From an archaeon (GTDB lineage Archaea; Aenigmatarchaeota; Aenigmatarchaeia; CG10238-14; SCSR01), in assembly GCA_004297575.1 (NCBI GenBank), contig SCSR01000089.1:1-10157 (forward strand): a stretch of 10,157 nt of DNA, in the 5' to 3' direction. Below the pieces are notes generated by a model. It had not been told where the DNA came from. It searched no databases and worked only from the letters and a program-made list of their open reading frames with translations. This document shows positions 1 to 5,574 of this stretch, in pieces. Position numbers and translations under genes: made by a program. Within the stretch, counting starts at the first letter, position 1, and every line of letters begins with the position of its first letter.

Positions 1-1
1 G

Positions 2-919
2 CCGAGGAATTTTGTTTTCCGTTCAAGGGAATTCTCGCAGATGGAGATAGAATATTTCATCCACCCGAATAAAATAAACGATTGCCCGCTGCTTGGCAAG
101 ACGCATAAGAGTTTCGAGCTTAACGTGCTGACAGCGGACGCAAAGAAACATGAGAAGATGAAGATTTCGCAGTTGCTTGACGATAATATAATCAAGACGC
201 CTTGGCATGCTTACTGGATTGTCGAATCGGTGCAGTGGCTGATATCATTGGGAATCAAGAAGGAGAACTTGAGGATAAGGCAGCACTCGAAGACAGAGCT
301 GTCGCACTATTCGTTGGAGACATGGGATATCGAGTACAGCTATCCGTGGGGATGGAAGGAACTGGAAGGCATTGCGAACAGGACTGATTTTGATTTGAAG
401 CAGCATTCGAAATTCAGCGGCAAAGACTTGACATACTTTGACGATGAGACGAAGGAAAAAGTGATTCCTTATGTGATAGAGCCGTCGATCGGTGTTGATA
501 GGCTGATATTGACATTATTGTTCGATACGTACACTGAAAAGAAGGAAAAGGATGAGACAAAGACTGTGCTAGAATTGAACGGAAGAATATCACCAATCCA
601 AGTCGCAGTGTTACCATTGATGAAGAAGGATGGCATGAGTGACAAGGCGAAAGAGGTCGCAAATGATTTGAGAAAGAGTTTTGTTGTCGAATACGATGAT
701 GCGGGAAGCGTTGGAAAGAGATATGCAAGGAATGATGAGATTGGTACCCCTTACTGTGTCACGATTGATTATGACAGCCTGGAGAAGGATGATTGCACGG
801 TGAGGGACAGGACCAGCACGAAACAGGTGAGGGTGAAGATAAAAGATTTGCCAGAGATTGTTTGCAATTTGTTGAATGATGAAATGAAATTCGAAAAGGC
901 TGGCAAGTTAGTAAAGTAA
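2..919 (+). CDS. glyS: Glycyl-tRNA synthetase, C-terminal part (5' end outside window)
   Basis: Class II aminoacyl-tRNA synthetase that charges tRNA-Gly in the cytoplasm. The frame is open from base 2, so the gene began before the window; the first internal Met at base 41 is not the real start. The opening residues PRNFVFRSREFSQMEIEYF match the motif 2 strand of the archaeal/eukaryotic dimeric GlyRS. Further on, PYVIEPSIGVDRLILTLL is motif 3, with the ATP-binding arginine in GVDR. From about base 585 the anticodon-binding domain follows (SPIQVAVLPLMKKDG, then DDAGSVGKRYARNDEIGTPY, then TVRDRTSTKQVRV), complete to the TAA at 917-919. A total of 305 residues are visible. No frameshift or missing key residue is seen in this part. 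The bases after the stop are T-rich and may serve as an archaeal-type terminator. Confidence 0.97.
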   Translation, partial: PRNFVFRSREFSQMEIEYFIHPNKINDCPLLGKTHKSFELNVLTADAKKHEKMKISQLLDDNIIKTPWHAYWIVESVQWLISLGIKKENLRIRQHSKTELSHYSLETWDIEYSYPWGWKELEGIANRTDFDLKQHSKFSGKDLTYFDDETKEKVIPYVIEPSIGVDRLILTLLFDTYTEKKEKDETKTVLELNGRISPIQVAVLPLMKKDGMSDKAKEVANDLRKSFVVEYDDAGSVGKRYARNDEIGTPYCVTIDYDSLEKDDCTVRDRTSTKQVRVKIKDLPEIVCNLLNDEMKFEKAGKLVK

Positions 920-954
920 ATTTTATCCTTTATTTGATGCTGTATTATTGGCAG

Positions 955-960
955 TTTAAA
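955..960 (+). promoter_or_regulatory. TATA box for the 985-1197 gene
   Basis: TTTAAA in an AT-rich stretch, centred about 27 bp before the ATG at 985. That is the distance expected if transcription starts at or next to the start codon (leaderless mRNA). The same spacing recurs at other genes in the window. Confidence 0.55.
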
Positions 961-984
961 TCTTTAATTATTTTAATTAAAAGT

Positions 985-1197
985 ATGATTACCACAGAGC
1001 AATATAATGCAGGTAAAGGACTGATAAACGATTTAACTAAGCTTGCTATGGCACACGGTTACACCGAACCTGAAGTGTTTGCTTACAATATATTAAGAAA
1101 TATAGTTCCAACATTAACCAAAGCAAAAATTCCAATTTCAGCTGAAGATGCAGATGAGATAATAAGAAAATACAAACTGGAGAAAGCGTCAGTTTAA
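985..1197 (+). CDS. Small helical protein of unknown function (70 aa)
   Basis: I do not recognise this family. The protein is 70 residues, without Cys or Trp, has no signal peptide or membrane segment, and by composition should be mostly alpha-helical (segments TEQYNAGKGLINDLTKLAMAHG, PEVFAYNILRNIVPTLTKAK, SAEDADEIIRKYKLEK). The ATG at 985 was preferred over TTG 934 or ATG 937 because a TATA box lies 27 bp before it, and the longer versions would add an unlikely run (LYYWQFKSLIILIKS) translated from promoter DNA. The coding sequence is visibly AT-richer than the flanking synthetase and sepF genes, which may reflect horizontal acquisition or just small-gene drift. A T-run follows the stop. Confidence 0.6.
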   Translation: MITTEQYNAGKGLINDLTKLAMAHGYTEPEVFAYNILRNIVPTLTKAKIPISAEDADEIIRKYKLEKASV

Positions 1198-1202
1198 TTT
1201 TT
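1198..1202 (+). terminator. Possible U-tract terminator
   Basis: A run of five T directly after the TAA of the 985-1197 gene, with no hairpin. Archaeal RNA polymerase can terminate on U-tracts alone, but a run this short is only suggestive. Confidence 0.25.
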
Positions 1203-1269
1203 CAGGTTTCAATAAACTTGACCATTCATTTGCAACATAACTCTTCTACTATAGGAAAAGATTTATCTG

Positions 1270-1285
1270 TGTCATACGTATGACA
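1270..1285. promoter_or_regulatory. 16-bp perfect palindrome at the start of the Cas2-like gene
   Basis: TGTCATACGTATGACA equals its own reverse complement. It covers the upstream candidate start codon (ATG 1280) and is followed by another partial half-site, ACATACG. Position and symmetry suit a dimeric repressor operator, but no regulator is identified. Confidence 0.45.
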
Positions 1286-1501
1286 TACGTGATTGAAATG
1301 AGTGTGTTGATATTCGATATCCCGAGAGACAGCAACACGGTAGAGAAAAGGATAAACAGGGAGTTGCGCAGGATGGATGCCAAAATGATACAGCACTCTG
1401 TATGGCAGCTTGATGATGTTCAAGACCTGATGAAAGTCGCTTTGGAAATAAAACAATCTGGCGGAAAGGCGAGAATTCTCGAAGAAAGGTTTATCTTCTA
1501 G
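1280..1501 (+). CDS. Cas2-like small protein (VapD/Cas2 ferredoxin-like fold)
   Basis: A 73-residue protein resembling the stand-alone archaeal relatives of Cas2. It has an N-terminal beta strand ending in an aspartate (SVLIFDIPRDSN, like the VVYDI strand of Cas2), a helix with RINRELRRMDAK, a second strand QHSVWQL (compare the QxSVxE segment of Cas2), a helix, and a C-terminal strand. In Cas2 the first-strand Asp (here in IFDIP) is the metal-binding residue. There is no CRISPR array, cas1 or other cas gene in the window, so a role in spacer acquisition is not supported; an RNA- or DNA-binding or nuclease role is inferred from the fold. Start is uncertain: ATG 1280 gives the longest form, while ATG 1298 has a GTGA five bases upstream and puts the first strand at the N-terminus. 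The gene ends on a CTAG shared with sepF. Confidence 0.65.
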   Translation: MTYVIEMSVLIFDIPRDSNTVEKRINRELRRMDAKMIQHSVWQLDDVQDLMKVALEIKQSGGKARILEERFIF

Positions 1502-1863
1502 CCTCTGTAAACCGTCGCGAACCTAGGAGTAATCACAAGAAAGTCCTCGTCAATGCCCACGATGTCCCCGTCGTTTGCCTTTAACGTCTTTTTCAATTTT
1601 TCGACAGACCTCTTCAATTCAGCCGAATCCTTGGCACGTAGGTCCCTTATCTTCAGAAATATTATCGTCCCGCCTCTCAGCATCTCCTGTACCCTGTCCG
1701 TGTCCGCATATCCGTTGAGCGTCTCTATCTTGACACCTATCTTGCCAGTTTCCTCGGTCGCATCAGCGCTGATTTCCAAGAAATCGCTTTCCTCTTCAAT
1801 CGGCTGTGGCATCGCTTCTTTTTGTTTCTCAGCATCTCTCTTGACAATGTCTTTTAATGCCAT
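1498..1863 (-). CDS. sepF: SepF-like cell division protein (DUF552), membrane anchor for FtsZ
   Basis: Archaeal SepF tethers FtsZ to the membrane at the division site. The 121-residue protein has a short N-terminal stretch that could form the membrane-binding helix (MALKDIVKRDAEKQKE), an acidic linker, and a SepF core at about residues 42-117. The core contains VKIETLNGYADTDRVQEML, a GGTIIFLKI strand, a helix with SAELKRSVEKLKKTLKA, and GDIVGIDEDFLVITP, which matches the archaeal SepF signature. Length is normal for the family. It is the last gene of the pcc1-pfdB-UPF0147 strand group, about 30 bp after the UPF0147 stop, but a TATA box 27 bp before its ATG suggests it can be transcribed on its own. 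Its stop overlaps that of the convergent Cas2-like gene by 4 bp. Its presence implies FtsZ-based division. Confidence 0.9.
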   Translation of the reverse strand: MALKDIVKRDAEKQKEAMPQPIEEESDFLEISADATEETGKIGVKIETLNGYADTDRVQEMLRGGTIIFLKIRDLRAKDSAELKRSVEKLKKTLKANDGDIVGIDEDFLVITPRFATVYRG

Positions 1864-1885
1864 AAATAGAATTTCGGCGTTTAGA

Positions 1886-1894
1886 CTTAAATAG
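1886..1894 (-). promoter_or_regulatory. TATA box for sepF
   Basis: CTATTTAAG on the minus strand, centred 27 bp before the sepF ATG (1863) and lying across the intergenic gap next to the UPF0147 stop. It suggests an internal promoter giving a leaderless sepF transcript. Confidence 0.5.
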
Positions 1895-2149
1895 TTATTT
1901 TAGTTCACGCCTGGCTTGCTCAAGCATGCTGACAAGATTCCAGATATGCGTTCGGGTGTAGACAGGAATGTTCGGGTCGTTCGCCACCTCATCCAAAGTG
2001 TGGACAGCAGTGCTTATCTTCAATTCTTCCGACTCGCCAGTTGACAAGACTTGCTTGGAACTTTCGGCTGCAGCACGGATATTCTTCGGCACAGTGCGGT
2101 CGCTGATTATCTGCTCCAGCAATGCGAGTATCGGTGCATAATTAACCAT
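1895..2149 (-). CDS. UPF0147 family protein (84 aa)
   Basis: Matches the archaeal UPF0147 family of small, all-helical cytoplasmic proteins of unknown function. Typical landmarks are DRTVPKNIRAAAESSKQVL, then KISTAVHTLDEVANDPNIP, then TRTHIWNLVSMLEQ. Length fits the family's usual 80-90 residues. I chose ATG 2149 because a GTGA Shine-Dalgarno-like element sits five bases before it. The alternative GTG at 2158 would overlap the prefoldin stop as GTGA and add only MIF. Either way the gene is directly coupled to pfdB upstream. Co-occurrence with pcc1, pfdB and sepF is consistent with a basic housekeeping role, but no biochemical function can be assigned. Confidence 0.88.
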   Translation of the reverse strand: MVNYAPILALLEQIISDRTVPKNIRAAAESSKQVLSTGESEELKISTAVHTLDEVANDPNIPVYTRTHIWNLVSMLEQARRELK

Positions 2150-2154
2150 AAAAA

Positions 2155-2158
2155 TCAC
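2155..2158 (-). promoter_or_regulatory. Shine-Dalgarno-like GTGA deciding the UPF0147 start
   Basis: GTGA followed by five T and ATG 2149. It overlaps the TGA stop of pfdB, so the ribosome ending prefoldin translation sits on the next ribosome binding site. Confidence 0.45.
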
Positions 2159-2490
2159 TTTAATGCCTCGGTAAGCTTGCTCTGCAATTCCTTGAGCTTG
2201 CTTTCGAATCTAGCTTCGGTTGCCTCGACGCTCTTCAACCTCACGCCGATGTCTTCCTTTGCCTCTTCCAATTCTTTCTTCAATTCCTGCACAGGCTTGC
2301 TGACCATGATGCTGCCTGTGATCTTGTACGCGCTGACTTGCTTGGTGACGCTCAATTCCTCGATAGCCCTTTGCAATTCCACTTCCTGTATTTTCATGCT
2401 TTCCTTCTGCATCAGCAGGTTCTGCATCTGTTGCTGGTACATCTGGAACTGGGCTACCATCGTCCTCTGTTCTTGCGTCAAGTCTGTCAT
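2155..2490 (-). CDS. pfdB: Prefoldin subunit beta
   Basis: Beta subunit of the hexameric archaeal prefoldin (GimC), a cytoplasmic co-chaperone that captures unfolded proteins with coiled-coil tentacles and hands them to the thermosome. The 111-residue length is typical. The N-terminal coiled coil runs through EQRTMVAQFQMYQQQMQNLLMQ and the following Glu/Gln-rich helix. The central hairpin region includes QVSAYKITGSIMVSKP (compare the VYKxVGxxLVKx segment of the family), and the C-terminal coiled coil begins at VQELKKELEEAKE. The start ATG 2490 overlaps the pcc1 stop as ATGA. The overlaps with pcc1 upstream and with the UPF0147 ribosome binding site downstream indicate translational coupling in one operon. 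The pcc1-pfdB pairing is common in archaea. Confidence 0.95.
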   Translation of the reverse strand: MTDLTQEQRTMVAQFQMYQQQMQNLLMQKESMKIQEVELQRAIEELSVTKQVSAYKITGSIMVSKPVQELKKELEEAKEDIGVRLKSVEATEARFESKLKELQSKLTEALK

Positions 2491-2708
2491 ATTTTTTCAA
2501 TCTCTTCAAGCATCTGTACCAAAGCCAGGTAAGAGTTAATTATCGCCTTGAGATGATTTAATTTTTGGCTTTTTATGTTTATCTTAACAGCCTGCTTGGT
2601 GCTTGATATCTTTGTCGTAGAAATGTCATCATTCTTCACATCGGGCTGCAAACTTTTGGCTACAATCCCCGGTTTCGCGCATTCTATGACCAATTCAGCC
2701 TCGTACAT
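2487..2708 (-). CDS. pcc1: KEOPS complex subunit Pcc1
   Basis: Pcc1 is the dimerising subunit of KEOPS, which makes threonylcarbamoyladenosine (t6A37) on ANN-decoding tRNAs together with Kae1, Bud32 and Cgi121. The 73-residue protein has the expected beta-beta-beta-helix pattern: EAELVIECAKPGIVAKSLQPD, a short exposed strand, QAVKINIKSQ, and the final helix LNHLKAIINSYLALVQMLEEIE. The LxxLxAxxNSYLxL pattern is the hallmark of the family. It is the first gene of the group and has a TATA box 27 bp before its ATG. It overlaps pfdB by 4 bp. In many archaea pcc1-pfdB follows rpl37Ae and rpoP; here pilin genes lie upstream instead. Confidence 0.92.
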   Translation of the reverse strand: MYEAELVIECAKPGIVAKSLQPDVKNDDISTTKISSTKQAVKINIKSQKLNHLKAIINSYLALVQMLEEIEKI

Positions 2709-2730
2709 AATCTAGTATCGTGAAAAGGCG

Positions 2731-2740
2731 CTAATAAATC
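2731..2740 (-). promoter_or_regulatory. TATA box for the pcc1-pfdB-UPF0147 operon
   Basis: GATTTATTAG on the minus strand, centred about 27 bp before the pcc1 ATG (2708) and touching the stop codon of the upstream pilin gene. It separates the housekeeping operon from the pilin pair. Confidence 0.55.
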
Positions 2741-3213
2741 TAGCCCAAAGTCACATCAGAACTGGAAGCTGTTGCAAAGGCGTTCGTGCAGTTTGTCGAC
2801 AATCTTACGGTCTGGTAATTGCCACCGCCACCAATGGAAAAGTTGAATGATTGGATATTGTTCGTGACCATGCTAGCATTCGAAATGCTGCATGTGAAAG
2901 CGCTGGTGCTGTTCGTGCAAAGCTGGTTGGCGAGCGTGCTAGCATTCTGCCATATAACCGTCAATGAGAGATTGCCCAGACCGACAAGCCCGGTGTTCCT
3001 TATGTTGCCCGAAAGATACTGGCTGCCAGAATATTTTAGAGTGTCCAGCGATATTCCTCCGTAACTGCATGTCAGCTGGGTGTTGGACTGCGTGCCGATG
3101 ATGTCGATAGAAGTCCTGCTGTATGTGGTCAGCCATACGCTCAGTATGCCACCTACGGCTACAGTAAACGCTATCAATAGCACGGTTGCAATCAATGGCG
3201 ATATACCCTTCAT
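2740..3213 (-). CDS. Archaeal type IV pilin-like protein (second of pair)
   Basis: Extracellular pilin-like subunit of 157 residues. The N-terminus MKGISPLIATVLLIAFTVAVGGIL is a class III signal peptide: short basic head, Gly before the cleavage point (KG/ISP), then a hydrophobic helix that anchors the precursor and packs in the filament core. It would be processed by an archaeal prepilin peptidase (PibD/EppA type). The remainder is Ser/Thr/Asn-rich and predicted beta, with four Cys (about 49, 99, 108, 142) and six N-X-S/T sequons, suggesting disulfides and N-glycosylation. ATG 3213 was chosen over the longer frame start at 3243 because it gives the proper short signal peptide and overlaps the previous gene's stop as ATGA. 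No assembly ATPase or platform protein is in the window, so pilus, adhesin or minor-pilin roles cannot be separated. Confidence 0.85.
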   Translation of the reverse strand: MKGISPLIATVLLIAFTVAVGGILSVWLTTYSRTSIDIIGTQSNTQLTCSYGGISLDTLKYSGSQYLSGNIRNTGLVGLGNLSLTVIWQNASTLANQLCTNSTSAFTCSISNASMVTNNIQSFNFSIGGGGNYQTVRLSTNCTNAFATASSSDVTLG

Positions 3214-3620
3214 GGCTTGCACAACCCCGGACAGCTTGAACATATCTGATAAGAGCTATACCCCGGTGAGATGCCTGTGAGGATCGCCCCGATGATGGCA
3301 TTGCCAGCAGGCAGGTTCTGGCCGATGTTGAATGTATACACGGTTCCGTTGCTGTAGATGAAAGTGGCGTTCTGTATGTCAACAGCCACATTCGCCTTGT
3401 TCTGGAGTATGACTGTCATGTTGCCTGTGGTGCTATTCAGCGATGCAGACAGGATGTCAAAATTGGAACCGGAACATTGCTGCAGGTTCGTGGTTGTGTT
3501 TGATGCAGGCAGGCTTCCCCTCACGAAACCCGAAGCCCAATATGCGAGAACACCTGCTATGGTCATCGTTATTGCTATAAGAAGAACAACCGCAACCAGG
3601 GGGGAGATACCCTTTCTCAT
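3210..3620 (-). CDS. Archaeal type IV pilin-like protein (first of pair)
   Basis: A 136-residue class III signal-peptide protein: MRKG/ISPLVAVVLLIAITMTIAGVLAYW, with predicted cleavage after Gly4 and a helix that would form the filament core. This N-terminal pattern is that of the archaeal pilin (DUF1628/PilA-like) group. The mature domain is Asn/Thr-rich, with five N-X-S/T sequons (about 41, 62, 67, 84, 91). Four Cys are present at 49, 127, 130 and 134; the last three make an unusual CSSCPGLC tail just before the C-terminus. The ATG at 3620 has a TATA box 27 bp upstream. It overlaps the next pilin gene by ATGA, so the two are probably made together and may form a heteromeric filament. The two share their N-termini but not their globular sequences. 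Confidence 0.85.
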   Translation of the reverse strand: MRKGISPLVAVVLLIAITMTIAGVLAYWASGFVRGSLPASNTTTNLQQCSGSNFDILSASLNSTTGNMTVILQNKANVAVDIQNATFIYSNGTVYTFNIGQNLPAGNAIIGAILTGISPGYSSYQICSSCPGLCKP

Positions 3621-3643
3621 AGATACAATTAGTTTTTTTGAGG

Positions 3644-3654
3644 GTATAAATATT
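3644..3654 (-). promoter_or_regulatory. TATA box for the pilin pair
   Basis: AATATTTATAC on the minus strand with its TTTATA core centred about 27 bp before ATG 3620. It lies immediately after the stop codon of the 420-residue secreted protein gene. Confidence 0.6.
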
Positions 3655-3656
3655 GG

Positions 3657-4919
3657 CTACTTTGCTACTTGCGCTGAAGATAGGAATCCTGTCTTACCGT
3701 CGCCTGAGATTGTGAACTGGAACGTATACAATCCGCCCGAAACCAGGCATGGGGAGAAGTAAATGTCCCACGCCCCGTTGGAGAACGACGTAGAGTTGCT
3801 GCCAGTGACGCCTTGCACCGACACTCCTACATTGCCCTGGCTGATTTGCTGTCCTGCATGGTCAAGCGCTGTTCCGGTAAAGTGCCATTGCTTTGAAGTG
3901 CACGATGCTGCCTGCGCTGCGAGCGGTCCGTTGCCCACAGTCAGATAGTTGTATCCTGTCTTGCCTGTGCCTGTCACTATGATGCCTGTATGGAACTTTG
4001 TCTGATTGGCTATCAGATATGTGTTGACCGAAATGTTGTAGACTCCTCCGGTGAAAGTAGTAGTAGTGCTGTCTCCAGCCTCCCGGATAATCGCAGTCAC
4101 ATTACCACTTTGTATGACATTTCCGGTTACCGAGTCCAACGCAGTCCCGATGAATGTGTACTGCTCTCCTATCGTTGTAAATTGCAGGTTCGGCGAGCTG
4201 GTTGCAGCATTGTTGACAGTGTCGTTGGCATAGATGGTGTTCCATGTGTATGTGCCATGCTGGGATGTGTCTGAAAAGTTCAGGGTGTACACGTTGCTGG
4301 ATATCGCTTGCATGGTAAAGTTTGCAGTCGCAGAATTCGGGTAGGTCACTTTCGCTATCACCGTATCAACGGCAAAATCATCTGTGACAGTCACTGTAAA
4401 GTTCACCCCGTCGCTAGGAATGATTTTCGAAGGCGTGAGCGCCGGATCGGAGATTGTAGGCGGAGTGCTGTCAGTGCCGCAGCATATCAGGTTTGAATAA
4501 AAATTGCACGTCGCGATATGCGTGTTGGATGCGTTATAGACCGAGGCGAGGCATGTCTGTCCGCCGCTGCATGATGTCTTGATTGAACATGTGTAATTGC
4601 CTGGCGATGCGCAAACGTTGTTGCTGTAGAATTTTCCGGGCGCAAGATGCGTATCATTCTGTTGGTAGAGGGAGAGCATGGCATCCTCTCCAGACGAGCA
4701 CAGGCTGTTCCTTATGGTGACTGCATTCACTTCGTTGCTTGCGCAGATGCTGTAATTGGAATAGTACCCGCACGCGCCCACATGCGAGTTGCTCTGGTTC
4801 CATGCCGACAGCACGCACACCTCGCCTGCATCGCATGACCCGGCACGAAATGTGTATGAAGCGAACGCATATCCTGAAAGCAGCAGCAGTGAAAAAATCA
4901 CGACAAGAGCTAGCCTCAT
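3657..4919 (-). CDS. Secreted Cys-repeat and beta-domain surface protein (420 aa)
   Basis: I do not recognise this protein as a named family. It has a clear Sec signal peptide (residues 1-20, cleavage after YAFA). Three related Cys-rich repeats follow, at about residues 29-59, 74-103 and 117-146, each ending in a (K/Y/N)FYSN or YYSN segment and a Cys. An Ig-like region starts at TPPTISDPALTPS (about 152-250). Two related C-terminal beta domains begin FIGTALDSVTG (256) and FTGTALDHAGQ (347), each ending GxGKTG or GDGKTG. Many N-X-S/T sequons suggest glycosylation. There is no obvious C-terminal anchor, so it may be released, or bound to the surface layer or to the pilins encoded next. It has its own TATA box 27 bp before its ATG, overlapping the start codon of the divergent gene. 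A binding or adhesin role is inferred only from the architecture. Confidence 0.85.
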   Translation of the reverse strand: MRLALVVIFSLLLLSGYAFASYTFRAGSCDAGEVCVLSAWNQSNSHVGACGYYSNYSICASNEVNAVTIRNSLCSSGEDAMLSLYQQNDTHLAPGKFYSNNVCASPGNYTCSIKTSCSGGQTCLASVYNASNTHIATCNFYSNLICCGTDSTPPTISDPALTPSKIIPSDGVNFTVTVTDDFAVDTVIAKVTYPNSATANFTMQAISSNVYTLNFSDTSQHGTYTWNTIYANDTVNNAATSSPNLQFTTIGEQYTFIGTALDSVTGNVIQSGNVTAIIREAGDSTTTTFTGGVYNISVNTYLIANQTKFHTGIIVTGTGKTGYNYLTVGNGPLAAQAASCTSKQWHFTGTALDHAGQQISQGNVGVSVQGVTGSNSTSFSNGAWDIYFSPCLVSGGLYTFQFTISGDGKTGFLSSAQVAK

Positions 4920-4920
4920 T

Positions 4921-4930
4921 ATTTATATAT
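4921..4930 (+). promoter_or_regulatory. TATA box for the thioredoxin-fold gene
   Basis: ATTTATATAT centred about 24 bp before ATG 4949 on the + strand. It begins 1 bp beyond the start codon of the divergent 420-residue protein gene, so the two promoters interlock. Confidence 0.55.
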
Positions 4931-4942
4931 GGGAGACAATTT

Positions 4943-4950
4943 CTTTATAT
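4943..4950 (-). promoter_or_regulatory. TATA box for the 420-residue secreted protein gene
   Basis: ATATAAAG on the minus strand, centred 27 bp before ATG 4919. It overlaps the ATG at 4949 of the divergent + strand gene. Confidence 0.55.
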
Positions 4951-5533
4951 GGCTTCCAGATTTGGCGTGAAACAGCCCGTAATTATTATAATCCTATCAC
5001 TCCTTGCTGTCGCAGTGTGGGCTTTTCCAAGAAACGCATCTGTTGCAGACAATGTCAATGCACTTTATGAATTATCCAATCCAGGCAGCACCGCAGAAGT
5101 GATCAGCCTGACCGAGGACAGTGGCCTGTACAAGGCTGTTGTCAAGGTCACAGGCCCTTCGGGAACTAGTTTTGCAGAGGCTTGGGTAACCAAGGACGGC
5201 AGGTACCTGACGCAGAGCGTGATATTTGTTCAAGATTCGATTAGGCAGATAGAGACTGGAAAGAATTTCGTAGACTGTTTGCATGCAAATGGATTGAGGA
5301 TATATGGCGTGACGAACCAGAGCACGCAGGCTGGTGTGGCGACATTGATGCAATTGAACACTCTCGGTGTGTATGCCCCAAAGATTTTTGTGTCATGTGA
5401 TGGTGATCTGTTGCCGAATTGTCTTACTGCTGGCATCACGCAAGCGCCGACTACGGTCTATAACAATACCGGATATCCGGGCGTGCTGACTATAAGCCAG
5501 CTCGCGAACTTAACATCATGCAAGCAAGGCTAA
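4949..5533 (+). CDS. Membrane-anchored thioredoxin-fold protein lacking CXXC
   Basis: A 194-residue protein with a signal anchor or signal peptide at about residues 8-26 (VIIIILSLLAVAVWAF). A first beta-rich region (AEVISLTEDSGLYKAVVKV to GRYLTQSVIF) resembles the N-terminal part of archaeal exported DsbA-like proteins. A thioredoxin-like region runs from about residue 105: NFVDCLHANGLRIYG, where the usual next element would be a WCPHC-type active site, but the sequence is VTNQSTQAG with no Cys. The ECDPDG-like segment is kept as FVSCDGDLLPNC (Cys150, Cys158), as is the cis-Pro segment ITQAPTTV (Pro167). It therefore looks like a catalytically dead relative, perhaps a chaperone or structural partner. 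ATG 4949 was chosen because a TATA box lies about 24 bp upstream and the frame before it is antisense to the divergent gene. Family assignment is by pattern only. Confidence 0.75.
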   Translation: MASRFGVKQPVIIIILSLLAVAVWAFPRNASVADNVNALYELSNPGSTAEVISLTEDSGLYKAVVKVTGPSGTSFAEAWVTKDGRYLTQSVIFVQDSIRQIETGKNFVDCLHANGLRIYGVTNQSTQAGVATLMQLNTLGVYAPKIFVSCDGDLLPNCLTAGITQAPTTVYNNTGYPGVLTISQLANLTSCKQG

Positions 5534-5574
5534 GTCAAATTTTGTGAAGAATAATATCGGTTAGAAATGTTCTG

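Noticed and set aside
3214..3243. Longer start for the second pilin (ATG 3243)
   Set aside because: It would put ten extra residues before the class III signal peptide; ATG 3213 gives MKGISP and an ATGA overlap.
3358..4838. Several + strand ORFs of 60-134 codons opposite the pilin and secreted-protein genes
   Set aside because: They are shadows: odd composition, no domain pattern, no promoters, and the minus-strand genes have signal peptides and repeats.
4739..4948. Upstream extension of the thioredoxin-fold protein
   Set aside because: It is antisense to the 420-residue protein gene and would hide the membrane anchor; ATG 4949 has a TATA box at the right distance.
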